The notes beneath the pieces were generated by a model. The model did no database searches, was not told where the DNA came from, and worked only from the letters and a program-made list of their open reading frames with translations. From an uncultured Rikenellaceae bacterium (GTDB lineage: Bacteria > Bacteroidota > Bacteroidia > Bacteroidales > Rikenellaceae), in assembly GCA_944321925.1 (NCBI GenBank), contig CALUND010000011.1:1-64000 (forward strand): a DNA stretch of 64,000 nucleotides, read 5' to 3'. The position numbers and the translations under genes are program-made. Below, in pieces: positions 25,135 through 33,911 of the stretch (the first letter of the stretch is position 1; each line of letters starts with the position of its first letter).

Positions 25135-26064
25135 TCAAAGCCGCTTTTTCAACGATTCGTACATTCGTCGGTAGGTCGGGGTCGGGACACCTGCCCGTTC
25201 GCCTGCCCGCACGATATAACCCGTGAGGGATTCGAGCTCCGTGGGACGATGTGCCCGGAAGTCGCGTTGCATGGAGGTTGTCGTCTCCCCGGGGATGCGT
25301 TCCATCTGCTGCACGACGAGGTCGGAAATCGCTTCGGAAAGCTCCTTGCCGAGCGCTTTCGCCACCGCCTGGAACTCGTCGAGCAGTGCAAGCAAGGAGG
25401 CCCGGTCGGTCGGATCGCCGAGCACCTCGCCGTAGGTGCGATCGGTATAAGAGGTAACCGTAGCCACGGTCGAGATGAATGCGAACTTGTCCCACACGCG
25501 ACGTACGATATCCGGCATCCATCGGGCCCATATGCCAGCCCGCTCGAAAAGTGTCGCAAGCGCTTTCTGGCGAACCGGGTCGCCCTCCGGATCTCCGAAC
25601 ATGTAGCGATAACCATTGGTCCGTTCGGCCACGTGTCCCGGTTCGACGATGTAGGCCACCACGTAGACACAGCCGTACCACACTTCGTTGCCGGGCAACA
25701 GGGTGCGGATCTTCTCCACACTGTCGACGCCGTTCAGAAACGGGATGATCACCGTATGGGGTGCAATGCAGGGACGAATACCCTCGATGCCGCTCTCCAC
25801 GTCGTAGGCTTTCGTGCAGTAGATCACGTAATCCATGGGGCCGATCGCGGCCGCGCTGTCGGTGGCGAGTGTCGGAATGGCGACGAACGATCCTGTTTGG
25901 GCGTCCACGCGAAGTCCGTTCGCCCGGATATTGCGAAGCGCCTCGCCGCGTGAGATAAAATAGATCTCGACCTCGGGATCGCCCGGTGTATAATAATGGG
26001 CCAATTCGCCTCCCAGGAATCCTCCTACTCCTCCCGTCCCGACTATTGCTATTTTTGTCTTCAT
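25135..26064 (-). CDS. ketopantoate reductase family protein (PanE-like)
   Basis: 309 aa. N-terminal Rossmann fold with GTGGVGG at 9-15 and a downstream ISRGEALRNI segment; the C-terminal ApbA domain has the conserved Lys in WDKFAFIS and the SMQRDF region. The reaction would be NADPH-dependent reduction of 2-dehydropantoate to pantoate for CoA synthesis. It may be true PanE or a paralogue acting on another 2-oxo acid. The ATG at 26064 was chosen over 26130 because it begins the Rossmann strand. The LuxC-like gene lies 70 nt upstream on the same strand. Confidence 0.85.
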   Translation of the reverse strand: MKTKIAIVGTGGVGGFLGGELAHYYTPGDPEVEIYFISRGEALRNIRANGLRVDAQTGSFVAIPTLATDSAAAIGPMDYVIYCTKAYDVESGIEGIRPCIAPHTVIIPFLNGVDSVEKIRTLLPGNEVWYGCVYVVAYIVEPGHVAERTNGYRYMFGDPEGDPVRQKALATLFERAGIWARWMPDIVRRVWDKFAFISTVATVTSYTDRTYGEVLGDPTDRASLLALLDEFQAVAKALGKELSEAISDLVVQQMERIPGETTTSMQRDFRAHRPTELESLTGYIVRAGERAGVPTPTYRRMYESLKKRL

Positions 26065-26134
26065 TTTATGACTCCTATTTCGATACACATATTCTCTAAA
26101 TGTAATCAAATTTCTGTTATGAACGCACATTATT

Positions 26135-27136
26135 TTACAAGGCGGACAAAAATTCCATTGTATCGCGACCGTCGGGATAGTCGGTGAGGGAGGGCATTTG
26201 CGTCTGTCCGAATCCGACGCGACGCGGATGGTCGCATGGTCCCGCCACGCATTGCAGTTCCTTGTCGTGATCGTGCAACCACGTCGCCACCTCCCGGCTG
26301 GAGGAGTAGAAACGATAGTGGAGCCGGCTGACGGCCGAAGGAAAATCCTCCTCCTCGACCAGCAGAACGCTTCCGGTATCGATGAACGTATCTCCGTTCA
26401 GGGTCAGCAGAGCCTTCTGTTGAAGATAGTTGTGCCGGTGTTTCGGATGGATGTCCTGCCGACGGGACAGATGCGCTGACAGCCGTGAGAAGTCGTAGCG
26501 GGATGGTACGAGCAGGAAACTGACGTTGCGGCATCCGAGTCCCGAATAGGAGAGAATGTCATCGGTCAATCCGTCCAAATCCGCATCGGTCTCGTCGCCC
26601 TGTAACACGGCCACGGAGGAGCGACTTCCCCGCAGCAGCATCGGCAACCCGGCGTAACGCGAGTGCAATGCGCGTACGGCCGCGTCTCCGCCCATGGCAA
26701 TCACCGCATCGGGCCGCGTGGTCTCGGATGCCCGTTCCAACGGGAGCGATGGATCGATAAGCAACAGTTGCCGCGCGATGTATCGGACCAGTATCCGGTC
26801 TTTCGAAGAGGGGCTGATCGCGGCGCGATGTCCGGCAGCCAAGACGCAAAGCAGATCGGAAAAGCCCACGAGAGGAATGTTGCCCGCCATTACGATCAGT
26901 ACATCGGCAGGACGCTTGGCTGGCAGGGCAGGGTAGGCGGCGAGCCAATTCGTGAGAGCCTCCCTGCGAAGCATCTGCTCCCGAATTGCCCGAACGGCCC
27001 GCTCGATCTCCTGAGGGCGAAACCAGGGGTTTTCCCGTTCGGCGTCGGCCACGATCTGCCGCGTCTCGGCATTCCGACCGAATCGGTCCAGCTGTTCTCC
27101 CAGACGAACGAATGTGTCAACCATCGCTTTTGTCAT
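26135..27136 (-). CDS. LuxC-like acyl-CoA reductase
   Basis: 333 aa. Aldehyde-dehydrogenase-like fold of the LuxC family: VMAGNIPLVGF, MGGDAAVRAL, and the active-site segment YSGLGCRNVS with Cys202. LuxC enzymes reduce acyl thioesters to aldehydes. No luxE/luxD or luciferase genes are nearby, so this is not bioluminescence; a lipid or polyketide role is possible. The ATG at 27136 lies 4 nt after a -7 element; a second in-frame ATG at 27124 is an alternative. The very long frame extending to 27985 is antisense to kdsB and was not used. Confidence 0.8.
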   Translation of the reverse strand: MTKAMVDTFVRLGEQLDRFGRNAETRQIVADAERENPWFRPQEIERAVRAIREQMLRREALTNWLAAYPALPAKRPADVLIVMAGNIPLVGFSDLLCVLAAGHRAAISPSSKDRILVRYIARQLLLIDPSLPLERASETTRPDAVIAMGGDAAVRALHSRYAGLPMLLRGSRSSVAVLQGDETDADLDGLTDDILSYSGLGCRNVSFLLVPSRYDFSRLSAHLSRRQDIHPKHRHNYLQQKALLTLNGDTFIDTGSVLLVEEEDFPSAVSRLHYRFYSSSREVATWLHDHDKELQCVAGPCDHPRRVGFGQTQMPSLTDYPDGRDTMEFLSAL

Positions 27137-27140
27137 GATA

Positions 27141-27148
27141 CAAAGATA
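27141..27148 (-). promoter_or_regulatory. -7 element of the LuxC-like gene
   Basis: TATCTTTG on the minus strand, only 4 nt before the first ATG, so the transcript would be leaderless or use the second ATG at 27124. Confidence 0.5.
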
Positions 27149-27190
27149 GGCTTTTCGTCCGGTATCGATACCGATTTCCCGGAACTTTCC

Positions 27191-27198
27191 TAACTTTG
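27191..27198 (+). promoter_or_regulatory. -7 element of kdsB
   Basis: TAACTTTG, 25 nt before the ATG; divergent from the LuxC-like promoter. Confidence 0.5.
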
Positions 27199-27223
27199 TC
27201 CCGAACAAAACCAGACTGACGAC

Positions 27224-27973
27224 ATGAAATTCCTCGCTCTGATCCCGGCACGCTATGCTTCGAGCCGTTTCCCGGGCAAACCTTTGGCTGAAATCGATGG
27301 GAAACCGATGATTCAACGTGTTTACGAACGCACACGGCAGGTTTTCGACGCCTGTTGGGTGGCAACCGACGATCAGCGGATCGAGCAGGCCGTCAAAGCA
27401 TTCGGCGGTCAGGTGGTCATGACATCCGACGCGCACCGAAGCGGTACGGATCGTTGTGCAGAGGCGCTCGACAAGGTCGAGACATTGACCGGAGAACCAT
27501 ACGACGTAGTGGTAAACGTCCAGGGCGATGAACCGTTCATCGCTTACGAGCACCTTACGACCATCCGCTCGCTCTTCGATCGTCCCGACACACAGATCGC
27601 CACCTTGGTCAAGCGATTCGGCGCGGATGAGGATATTTTCAACCCCAATTCGCCGAAGGTGGTCGTTTCGGCCGCCGGCGAGGCACTCTACTTCAGCCGC
27701 TCGGTAATCCCCTACATCCGCAATGCTGCGCGCGAGGAGTGGCCGCAAAGCCATCCCTTCTACAAACACATCGGCCTCTATGCCTATCGGGCGGAAACCC
27801 TCCGGGCCATCACCCGACTGCCTCAGGGAACGCTGGAAAAGGCCGAATCGCTCGAACAACTCCGTTGGCTGGAGAACGGCTATCGCATCGCCGTGGGTCT
27901 CACCGAAGCCGAAACCGTCGCCGTCGATACGCCGGAAGACCTGCAACGTGCAATCGAACTCCTGTCGGAGTGA
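27224..27973 (+). CDS. kdsB: 3-deoxy-manno-octulosonate cytidylyltransferase
   Basis: 249 aa, normal length. Activates Kdo as CMP-Kdo for lipid A-core synthesis. Signature elements: LIPARYASSRFPGKPL (nucleotide loop), ATDDQRI, SGTDRCAEA, VVNVQGDEPF (Mg-binding Asp) and GLYAYR. Cytosolic. Monocistronic, followed by the rho promoter. Confidence 0.97.
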   Translation: MKFLALIPARYASSRFPGKPLAEIDGKPMIQRVYERTRQVFDACWVATDDQRIEQAVKAFGGQVVMTSDAHRSGTDRCAEALDKVETLTGEPYDVVVNVQGDEPFIAYEHLTTIRSLFDRPDTQIATLVKRFGADEDIFNPNSPKVVVSAAGEALYFSRSVIPYIRNAAREEWPQSHPFYKHIGLYAYRAETLRAITRLPQGTLEKAESLEQLRWLENGYRIAVGLTEAETVAVDTPEDLQRAIELLSE

Positions 27974-28001
27974 TTTTGGCGGCACTTTTTTGTCGGTAAT
28001 G

Positions 28002-28033
28002 TTTGGGTTTTGAACGACAAAAAATTATCTTTG
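28002..28033 (+). promoter_or_regulatory. promoter of rho
   Basis: TTTG at 28002-28005, a 20-nt spacer and TATCTTTG at 28026-28033: full consensus. The leader is about 70 nt, long enough for autoregulation, though no specific structure was identified. Confidence 0.75.
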
Positions 28034-28107
28034 TCGCGTAATTCCTTTTCCGGAGGACATTCCGCCCTCCGCAATCACAACACAAACCGACACATTTTTA
28101 TTTTTAT

Positions 28108-29817
28108 ATGCAGGATATAAAAGCGCTGGAGGGCAAGAGCCTGGTCGAATTGCGCGAAATCGGCAAAGCCCTCGGCATTCGCGGGCAGATCAACAAGAAA
28201 GAGCTGATCGAACGAATCGTTGCGGTCGCTTCCCAAGCCCAAGAATCCGAAACACCATCCGAAGCACCACGTCCGGCCGGTCGTCGCGGACGCCGCCCGA
28301 AAATCGCCTACCAGAAAATAGACTCCTCCGACATGCAGCCCTCGCCCGAAAAGGCTGTTGCTGAACCGGTCCAGGAGCAGGCCCCGGCTGCGGAACCGGT
28401 GGCAGAGAGCCGCCCCGCAGAGGTAGTCAAACCCGGGAAACGCGGTAGAAAAAAGAAAAACCAATCCCATGCCGATGCCGTTCAGCCAACAGAGACAGAA
28501 CAGGGCGCGGCGGAGAGCGAGAAACCGGAACCGACCGACTCTTCTCCCGCGTCGCAGTCCGACAATGCGGAGAATGAATCGGCACAGCCCGTGAATACCA
28601 ACCGCCCGGATCAACCGCAGCGCTATCCCAATCAGAACCGGAAAAACAACCACCGGGATCATCGCAACAACGCGGAAAACAACGCTCCCAAAGAGGAGTT
28701 CGCCGGAACAATCGAAGGGGAAGGTGTACTCGAAGTGATGCCCGACGGTTACGGGTTCCTGCGCTCTTCCGACTACAACTACCTGAACTCTCCCGACGAT
28801 ATTTACGTATCGCCCTCGCAGATCAAACTTTTCGGACTCAAACCCGGAGACACGGTACAGGGGACGATCCGTCCGCCGAAAGAGGGCGAGAAATATTTCC
28901 CGCTCGTGAAGGTCGACAAGATCAACGGCCTCTCTCCGGATCAGGTGCGCGATCGCGTGCAGTTCGAATTCATGACGCCGCTCTTCCCGAGCGAGAAATT
29001 CTGTCTCACGGGCAATGGACACAACAACCTGTCGACCCGAGTGGTCGACCTCTTCTCTCCGATCGGAAAGGGGCAACGCGGTCTGATCGTTGCCCAGCCG
29101 AAAACGGGTAAAACCGTTCTGTTGCAGAACATCGCCAACGCCATTGCAGACAACCATCCGGAGGTCTACATGATCGTTCTGCTGATCGACGAACGTCCCG
29201 AGGAGGTGACCGAAATGGCCCGCAATGTCAAAGCCGAGGTTATCGCCTCCACGTTCGATGAACAGGCTTCGCGTCATGTGAAAGTGGCGGAGATGGTTCT
29301 CGACAAGGCAAAACGCATGGTCGAATGCGGTCACGATGTGGTGATCTTCCTCGACTCGATCACCCGACTGGCCCGCGCCTACAACACCGTACAGCCGGCT
29401 TCGGGCAAAGTGCTCTCCGGTGGTGTGGATGCCAATGCACTCCACAAGCCCAAACGTTTCTTCGGCGCTGCCCGCAATACGGAAGAACGCGGCTCGCTGA
29501 CCATCATCGCAACGGCCCTGATCGATACCGGATCGAAAATGGACGAGGTGATTTTCGAGGAGTTCAAAGGTACGGGCAACATGGAGCTCCAGCTCGACCG
29601 CAAACTGGCCAACAAACGGGTCTATCCGGCTGTAGATGTCGTTGCCTCCGGAACCCGCCGCGAAGACCTGCTGCTCAGTAAAGAGGTGTTGCAAAAGACC
29701 TGGATTTTGCGTCGCTATCTCTCCGACATGACCTCCGTAGAGGCCATGGAAGAGATCAAGAAGCACATGGAAAATACGCTCAACAACGAGGAGCTGTTGA
29801 TTACGATGAACAAATAG
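28108..29817 (+). CDS. rho: transcription termination factor Rho with disordered insert
   Basis: 569 aa against about 420 in E. coli. The Rho N-terminal helical domain (residues 5-40, [13 protein letters not shown]) is followed by a low-complexity stretch at about 41-195 rich in Pro, Gln, Asn, Glu and basic clusters. The cold-shock RNA-binding domain (about 200-275, [19 protein letters not shown]) and hexameric RecA-type ATPase come next: Walker A AQPKTGKT at 329-336, Walker [18 protein letters not shown]-loop and R-loop regions intact. Terminates RNA synthesis in the cytosol. The insert is typical of Bacteroidota Rho. Confidence 0.97.
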   Translation: MQDIKALEGKSLVELREIGKALGIRGQINKKELIERIVAVASQAQESETPSEAPRPAGRRGRRPKIAYQKIDSSDMQPSPEKAVAEPVQEQAPAAEPVAESRPAEVVKPGKRGRKKKNQSHADAVQPTETEQGAAESEKPEPTDSSPASQSDNAENESAQPVNTNRPDQPQRYPNQNRKNNHRDHRNNAENNAPKEEFAGTIEGEGVLEVMPDGYGFLRSSDYNYLNSPDDIYVSPSQIKLFGLKPGDTVQGTIRPPKEGEKYFPLVKVDKINGLSPDQVRDRVQFEFMTPLFPSEKFCLTGNGHNNLSTRVVDLFSPIGKGQRGLIVAQPKTGKTVLLQNIANAIADNHPEVYMIVLLIDERPEEVTEMARNVKAEVIASTFDEQASRHVKVAEMVLDKAKRMVECGHDVVIFLDSITRLARAYNTVQPASGKVLSGGVDANALHKPKRFFGAARNTEERGSLTIIATALIDTGSKMDEVIFEEFKGTGNMELQLDRKLANKRVYPAVDVVASGTRREDLLLSKEVLQKTWILRRYLSDMTSVEAMEEIKKHMENTLNNEELLITMNK

Positions 29818-29851
29818 CATCGAGACGCCCCGTTTTGTCGTTTCTCCAAAG

Positions 29852-30640
29852 ATGGTACGTTTCCAAAAATACCTGTCGCTGCTGTTTGTCTGTGTGGCTG
29901 TTTTGACCTCGGGAAAGCTCTGGGCCTGGGGCCCGACCGGGCACGATGCCATCGCCTACATCGCCGAGTGCAACCTGACGCCCAAAGCGCAGAAAGTGCT
30001 CCGAGGCATACTCGATGGCCATTCGCTGGTCTACTATAGCTCGTGGATGGACAATCTGCGAAGCATACCCGCCTACGATACAACCTCCACGTGGCACTAT
30101 GCCAATGTGGACGAAGGATATACCTATGCGACCATGCCGAAAAATGCCCGGGGCGATGTAGTTCGTGCTGTTCAACAGATCGTAGAGGTGCTCCATGATA
30201 AATCACTGAACGACAGCATTCGAAATACATACACGAAGTTTCTCATACACTTGGTTGGCGATCTGCACTGTCCGATGCATGCAGGTCGGTTGAGTGACCG
30301 GGGAGGAAATGATCATCCCGTTCGTTTTTTCGGTCGTCCGACGAACCTGCACGCTGTGTGGGACAGCGACCTGATCGAGGCGGCCCGCAAGTGGAACTAT
30401 ACGGAGTGGCAGCAGCAACTCGACATCTGCTCGAAAAAGGAGCAACAACAGATGGCGGCAGGTAGGCCCGAAGAGTGGTTCGACGAAACGGTCTCCGCAG
30501 CTAAATCGATTTATGAATCAACGCCTGTAAACAGCAATTTGTCTTACGATTACGTATTCTTTAATACTCCTGTTGTGGAACGGCAGATTCTTCGTGCCGG
30601 ATACCGGCTGGCCCGACTATTGAACGAAATCTACGGGTAG
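29852..30640 (+). CDS. S1/P1-type nuclease, secreted
   Basis: 262 aa with a signal peptide. After cleavage the mature N-terminus is Trp26 in WGPTGHDAIAYIAE, the zinc-binding Trp and His (His31) typical of the family. Further zinc ligands lie in FLIHLVGDLHCPMHAG and NLHAVWDSDL. The enzyme is a trinuclear-zinc 3'-nucleotidase/single-strand nuclease, probably periplasmic, for nucleotide scavenging. Begins 34 nt after rho. A strong terminator follows. Confidence 0.93.
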   Translation: MVRFQKYLSLLFVCVAVLTSGKLWAWGPTGHDAIAYIAECNLTPKAQKVLRGILDGHSLVYYSSWMDNLRSIPAYDTTSTWHYANVDEGYTYATMPKNARGDVVRAVQQIVEVLHDKSLNDSIRNTYTKFLIHLVGDLHCPMHAGRLSDRGGNDHPVRFFGRPTNLHAVWDSDLIEAARKWNYTEWQQQLDICSKKEQQQMAAGRPEEWFDETVSAAKSIYESTPVNSNLSYDYVFFNTPVVERQILRAGYRLARLLNEIYG

Positions 30641-30699
30641 CGTTATCCTCCATAGATACTGTCTGTTTTCTGCAAAAGAGTCGATGCATTTACGATTAA

Positions 30700-30738
30700 A
30701 GGATTCTCGGAATATACATGTGTCCGAGAATCCTTTTT
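30700..30738 (+). terminator. terminator after the S1/P1 nuclease gene
   Basis: Perfect 14-bp stem (30700-30713 with 30723-30736) running into T residues. Confidence 0.8.
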
Positions 30739-30839
30739 GTATAGATTTCGGCACTAAAAACGATCACCCAAATGTAGAATAAGGAGATCCTCTTGTGCCG
30801 TTTTCTCTATTTCAAGTTGCATGATTCCTTCGTAATACA

Positions 30840-30847
30840 TATTTTTG
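30840..30847 (+). promoter_or_regulatory. -7 element of the small lipoprotein gene
   Basis: TATTTTTG, 33 nt before the ATG. Confidence 0.5.
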
Positions 30848-30880
30848 AGAGAATGCTCTAACCAAAACACAGAATCCATC

Positions 30881-31486
30881 ATGAAGAATTTCTTATTATT
30901 GTTATTGCCTCTTATCGCATTGTCATGTGCAGAGACAAAATACGCGATGAAATATTCTTTCAATCTGAAATGCGAAATAAACGGAGAATCGTCTGATTAT
31001 AACCTTGACAGGGACCATGCCCTATACTATTATGCCGATTCTATTTTAAGTGTGGAATGGCATGTCTCCGATACGAGATTAAGTTTTACATTGGTTAACG
31101 AATCCAATTCTTCCTTTAAAATCGTCTGGGACGATGTCGTATATGTCGATGAAACCGGGAGGGCGGGTAAAGTAGCCCACAAAAATATCAGGTACATGGA
31201 TCAAGCCAAAACACAGCCAGACAGCCATGTTCCCAAAGGAACGAAATTAGAAGACATAATTATTCCCATCGACAACCTATATTTTAGCGATCAATACGGT
31301 GTAGGAGTTGAAGCTTTGAATGGGAAGTCGCTTTTGCCGGACAGTGTAAAGAAGCAAGATATCGAGCCATTGAAATCTTTATTGATAGGGCGATATTTAA
31401 AAGTGATAATGCCGATTATCTATAATAACAATCGATATGAATATACATTCTTGTTTAAAATTATAGATATCAATATTCGGGCATAA
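30881..31486 (+). CDS. hypothetical lipoprotein, 201 aa
   Basis: Short lipoprotein signal with lipobox IALSC (Cys at about residue 15). The mature part is beta-rich with a WDDVVYVDETGRAGKVAHK segment and a PKGTKLEDIIIP turn. I do not recognise a named family. Distinctly more AT-rich than the genes on either side, which may indicate later acquisition. Monocistronic; followed by a bidirectional hairpin. Confidence 0.6.
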   Translation: MKNFLLLLLPLIALSCAETKYAMKYSFNLKCEINGESSDYNLDRDHALYYYADSILSVEWHVSDTRLSFTLVNESNSSFKIVWDDVVYVDETGRAGKVAHKNIRYMDQAKTQPDSHVPKGTKLEDIIIPIDNLYFSDQYGVGVEALNGKSLLPDSVKKQDIEPLKSLLIGRYLKVIMPIIYNNNRYEYTFLFKIIDINIRA

Positions 31487-31542
31487 TACTGGAGTAGACG
31501 AATTGCTCTGCAGAAAATAGACCTTATTGATGGGAAAGAAGA

Positions 31543-31575
31543 AGGCCGGGGATAACTCCCGGCCTAATTTTGTTT
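31543..31575. terminator. bidirectional terminator
   Basis: Stem AGGCCGGG/CCCGGCCT with a short loop, T-rich after it on the plus strand and TTCTTCTTT after it on the minus strand; lies between two convergent genes. Confidence 0.65.
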
Positions 31576-31583
31576 GGTCCCGA

Positions 31584-33800
31584 TCAGAACTTGAAGCCAA
31601 GCTGAAGATAGAATCCGAGCTTCTTTGTCTCGTTCGAGAAATTGAACGCCGCCATCAGGGGACCAAATCGACTGTCGTAACCATACCCGATGTCGAATCC
31701 CCAGAAATTTTTGCCCTGAATCAGCTCTCGGAAACTATTATCCGTCAAGGCATAGTTCCCCGATGCAAACAGATAGTGGCGGGCACCGAAACGTTGCCGA
31801 CCCTGAATCCCGACGCCGATGACCTGATGGCCCACGATGGTCATGTAGTTAATTCCCGCGAATGGCAACTGTTGCGGTACATAGTGCCCGAAATCGCTTC
31901 CGCCCAACGCATTGAGGAAGGGGAAAGGAATGTCGAATCCGAACAGGAAACGACCGTAGATCGTAGGCTGCAAGGCAAAACGTTCGGAGAGTCCGATCGC
32001 CATCGTCCACCAGGCGTTGAGCGCTGAAAAGGGATTGTGTCCCCGATAGGTCGCCATGTTGTCGGTATAGAGGTCGTAGCCCACCTTGAATCGCGTGCCG
32101 CGCATGGGAAAGTAGCGTTTGTCGAAACTGTCGTAATCCAGACCGACGAAATAGCTGAAAAAACCTTCGGGTTTCACATCCAGGCCGTCGCCGTCGTGGT
32201 TGAACAGAAAATATTTGTAGTCATAGTGCTCGTAGCGAAGCCCGATGCTCATTTTCATGTTCCGGCGCAAAATATCCATGTCCGAATAGCCGATCTCGCC
32301 CATGTGGTAGTTGTAGATCGTATTGTAGGCCCGACTGCCACGGTTGTAGATGTTAATGTCGTTGTGACGGAACATGTAGGAGAAGTTGAAGTTCCGCAGC
32401 AACGACGGTTTGACGTAGAAATCGGCTCGGGCGCCGATCCGTTTCCCCAGACGCACCGTGGCCGATATTGCGGTGGGCACCTTCGTATTCAGCGCGATGT
32501 CGGTATGGAGTTGGGCCGATGCGATCTCCTCCGTATCGAAGAAGAGTCCCACATCGAATCGATTCATCCGCTGTTCTTTCAGCTCGAACCGAAGATTGTA
32601 TCCGCCCAGGGTATCGTGCAGCGTGTAGTGCACATCGGAAAAGGCCTGTGTGGCATGAATCACGGCCAATGTCTCTTCCAAGGTCTTGGAGGTGATGCGG
32701 CTGCGCTCTTTCAGACGGCATTTGCGCATGATCCACTTCACGTCGACCTCCTGGATGCCGGAGAAGGTGATGTTGTGGATATAGAAGTCTTTTCGCTCCG
32801 AAAGAGGCGTGCAACGGATCCTGGACGTTTCCGGGAGATCGGCTTTCCGCCCGATCTTTTTCTGCAGGGCCACCAGTTCGGGCCAAGTTTCCCGTGCTGC
32901 CTCCTCGCCGCGACGGGTCAGCGTATCGATGGCCGGCTTGTTGAAACTGGCCGACGAGTAGCCTTTCACATTGACTTTGATGTAAACGTCCGTTTGCGTG
33001 AGGTTTTGTTCATACCGTTCCTGCCCGGAAAGGTCGATGATCTGTCCCAGAACGGCCGAAGCGGAGAGCAGTTCCTCGCTGCTTTTCAGGCTCGACTGCA
33101 CGTCGACACCGATCACATAATCGGCCCCCATGGAGCGCGCTACGTCGACCGGGAAATTGTTGGTCATGCCGCCGTCGACCAAAACTTGCCCATCGATCAC
33201 CACCGGCGAAAAAACCGCAGGAATCGCCATGCTCGCGCGCATGGCTACAGGGAGTACGCCGTCGTGAAAGACCACCTCGCTTCCATCCACGATATTCTCC
33301 GCCACGCAGGCGAACGGAATCGGCAGGTCGTTGAAATCGATCGTATCCTGATAACCCGGCATCAGATCGATAAAAAGGTTGTTCAGATTGCGACCTTTGA
33401 TGAGTCCTCCGGCCTGAGTCGAATGGAAATCCGTGGTGAAAGGGATCGACAGGACATATTTTGCATCCGACTCCTTTTGCAGAAACGATTGACTGGTGCG
33501 CTTCACCTTGTCGCTCAACAGAAAGCTCCAATCCTGATGCCGTACCAGCGTATCGAGCTGTCCGGAGGTATAACCGACCGAATAGAGTCCTCCTACGACC
33601 GCACCCATACTCGTGCCGACAACCATGTCGATGGGTATGCCGGCCTCCTCGATCACCTTCAAAGCGCCGATATGCGCCACTCCTTTTGCTCCGCCGCCGC
33701 TCAGGACCACGGCTACTTTCGGACGCTCCGAGTAACGGGCCTGTGCAACAAAAGAGCCTCCCCAAAGGAGACACAATAGTATGTAAAAGACTTTTTTCAC
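31584..33800 (-). CDS. patatin-like phospholipase with C-terminal outer-membrane barrel (PlpD-like)
   Basis: 738 aa with a signal peptide. Patatin domain at about 27-320: oxyanion hole GGGAKG at 35-40, nucleophile GTSMG with Ser64, and VDGG with catalytic Asp209. A POTRA-like segment (about 330-410) follows, then a 16-strand BamA/surface-antigen-type barrel to the C-terminus (final residues QLGFKF, ending in Phe). This matches the fused type Vd secretion proteins such as PlpD, where the lipase is carried through or to the outer membrane. The start codon is GTG at 33800, the only in-frame start giving the signal peptide. Cotranscription with the upstream isomerase-like gene is likely (111 nt gap). 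Confidence 0.9.
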   Translation of the reverse strand: MKKVFYILLCLLWGGSFVAQARYSERPKVAVVLSGGGAKGVAHIGALKVIEEAGIPIDMVVGTSMGAVVGGLYSVGYTSGQLDTLVRHQDWSFLLSDKVKRTSQSFLQKESDAKYVLSIPFTTDFHSTQAGGLIKGRNLNNLFIDLMPGYQDTIDFNDLPIPFACVAENIVDGSEVVFHDGVLPVAMRASMAIPAVFSPVVIDGQVLVDGGMTNNFPVDVARSMGADYVIGVDVQSSLKSSEELLSASAVLGQIIDLSGQERYEQNLTQTDVYIKVNVKGYSSASFNKPAIDTLTRRGEEAARETWPELVALQKKIGRKADLPETSRIRCTPLSERKDFYIHNITFSGIQEVDVKWIMRKCRLKERSRITSKTLEETLAVIHATQAFSDVHYTLHDTLGGYNLRFELKEQRMNRFDVGLFFDTEEIASAQLHTDIALNTKVPTAISATVRLGKRIGARADFYVKPSLLRNFNFSYMFRHNDINIYNRGSRAYNTIYNYHMGEIGYSDMDILRRNMKMSIGLRYEHYDYKYFLFNHDGDGLDVKPEGFFSYFVGLDYDSFDKRYFPMRGTRFKVGYDLYTDNMATYRGHNPFSALNAWWTMAIGLSERFALQPTIYGRFLFGFDIPFPFLNALGGSDFGHYVPQQLPFAGINYMTIVGHQVIGVGIQGRQRFGARHYLFASGNYALTDNSFRELIQGKNFWGFDIGYGYDSRFGPLMAAFNFSNETKKLGFYLQLGFKF

Positions 33801-33911
33801 ACTTTTCCCTGTTTCTGTTCCCTTCGCCGGGAGACGTTCGTTCGGGTCTGCTCTTTTCTCCGCGCCCGCCGAAATCGATCCGTAAGCTGGCGGAGTCGGT
33901 GCACAAAGGGA

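Noticed and set aside
27137..27985. Long N-terminal extension of the minus-strand LuxC-like frame
   Set aside because: It is antisense to kdsB, a certain gene, and crosses both divergent promoters; the conserved LuxC region begins near 27136.
28075..29952. 625-codon minus-strand frame
   Set aside because: Antisense shadow of rho with His/Arg-rich, domain-free translation.
32037..33779. 580-codon plus-strand frame
   Set aside because: Antisense shadow of the patatin/barrel gene; no signal peptide or family features.
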